This document shows, piece after piece, positions 5,205-5,217 of a stretch of 5,217 bases of DNA. Positions within the stretch are counted from its first letter, which is position 1. Each line of letters begins with the position of its first letter. Source of the stretch: Candidatus Solincola jinzensis (GTDB taxonomy: Bacteria; Actinomycetota; Geothermincolia; Geothermincolales; RBG-13-55-18); the NCBI GenBank assembly GCA_015711875.1, contig JACVJG010000251.1:1-5217 (forward strand), read 5' to 3'. The notes below the pieces were generated by a model. It did no database searches, had not been told where the DNA came from, and saw only the letters and a program-made list of their open reading frames with translations. The position numbers were made by a program, and so were the translations under genes.

Positions 5205-5217
5205 GAGTAGGACTGTT

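Overview
The window is GC-rich (roughly two thirds G+C by eye) and bacterial. It looks like chromosomal DNA from an actinobacterium or a deep-branching uncultured relative. Three things suggest this: the base composition, the order tRNA-Gln, glmU, prs on one strand, and a Prs C-terminus (VLSIASIFANTI...SVSELF.GD) that resembles actinobacterial Prs proteins as I remember them. The lineage is an inference, because no search was run.

Right half, minus strand, read from high to low coordinates: tRNA-Gln(UUG) with encoded CCA (5131-5204), an intrinsic terminator (5084-5114), about 370 bp with no gene, a candidate promoter (4688-4716), a GC-rich leader hairpin (4619-4658), then glmU (3195-4592) and prs (2233-3198). 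The two genes overlap by GTGA and are almost certainly one translationally coupled operon. GlmU makes UDP-GlcNAc for the cell wall. Prs makes PRPP for nucleotide, histidine, tryptophan and NAD synthesis.

Left half, plus strand: about 470 bp of apparently non-coding sequence with a strong hairpin (202-238) and two copies of a 25-nt direct repeat (331-355 and 408-432). Two unrecognised lipoprotein-like genes follow (472-1101 and 1098-1775), overlapping by ATGA. Both encode a signal peptide with a lipobox-like cysteine and then an all-helical, charged, probably coiled-coil domain. They run towards glmU-prs, and the two units converge on a 457-bp gap (1776-2232) that holds several hairpins but no convincing intrinsic terminator.

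Nothing here is a recognisable defence, mobile or CRISPR system. The parts least explained are the paired helical lipoproteins and the duplicated, initiation-like repeat in front of them. The right half is standard housekeeping sequence with two start-site corrections worth recording.
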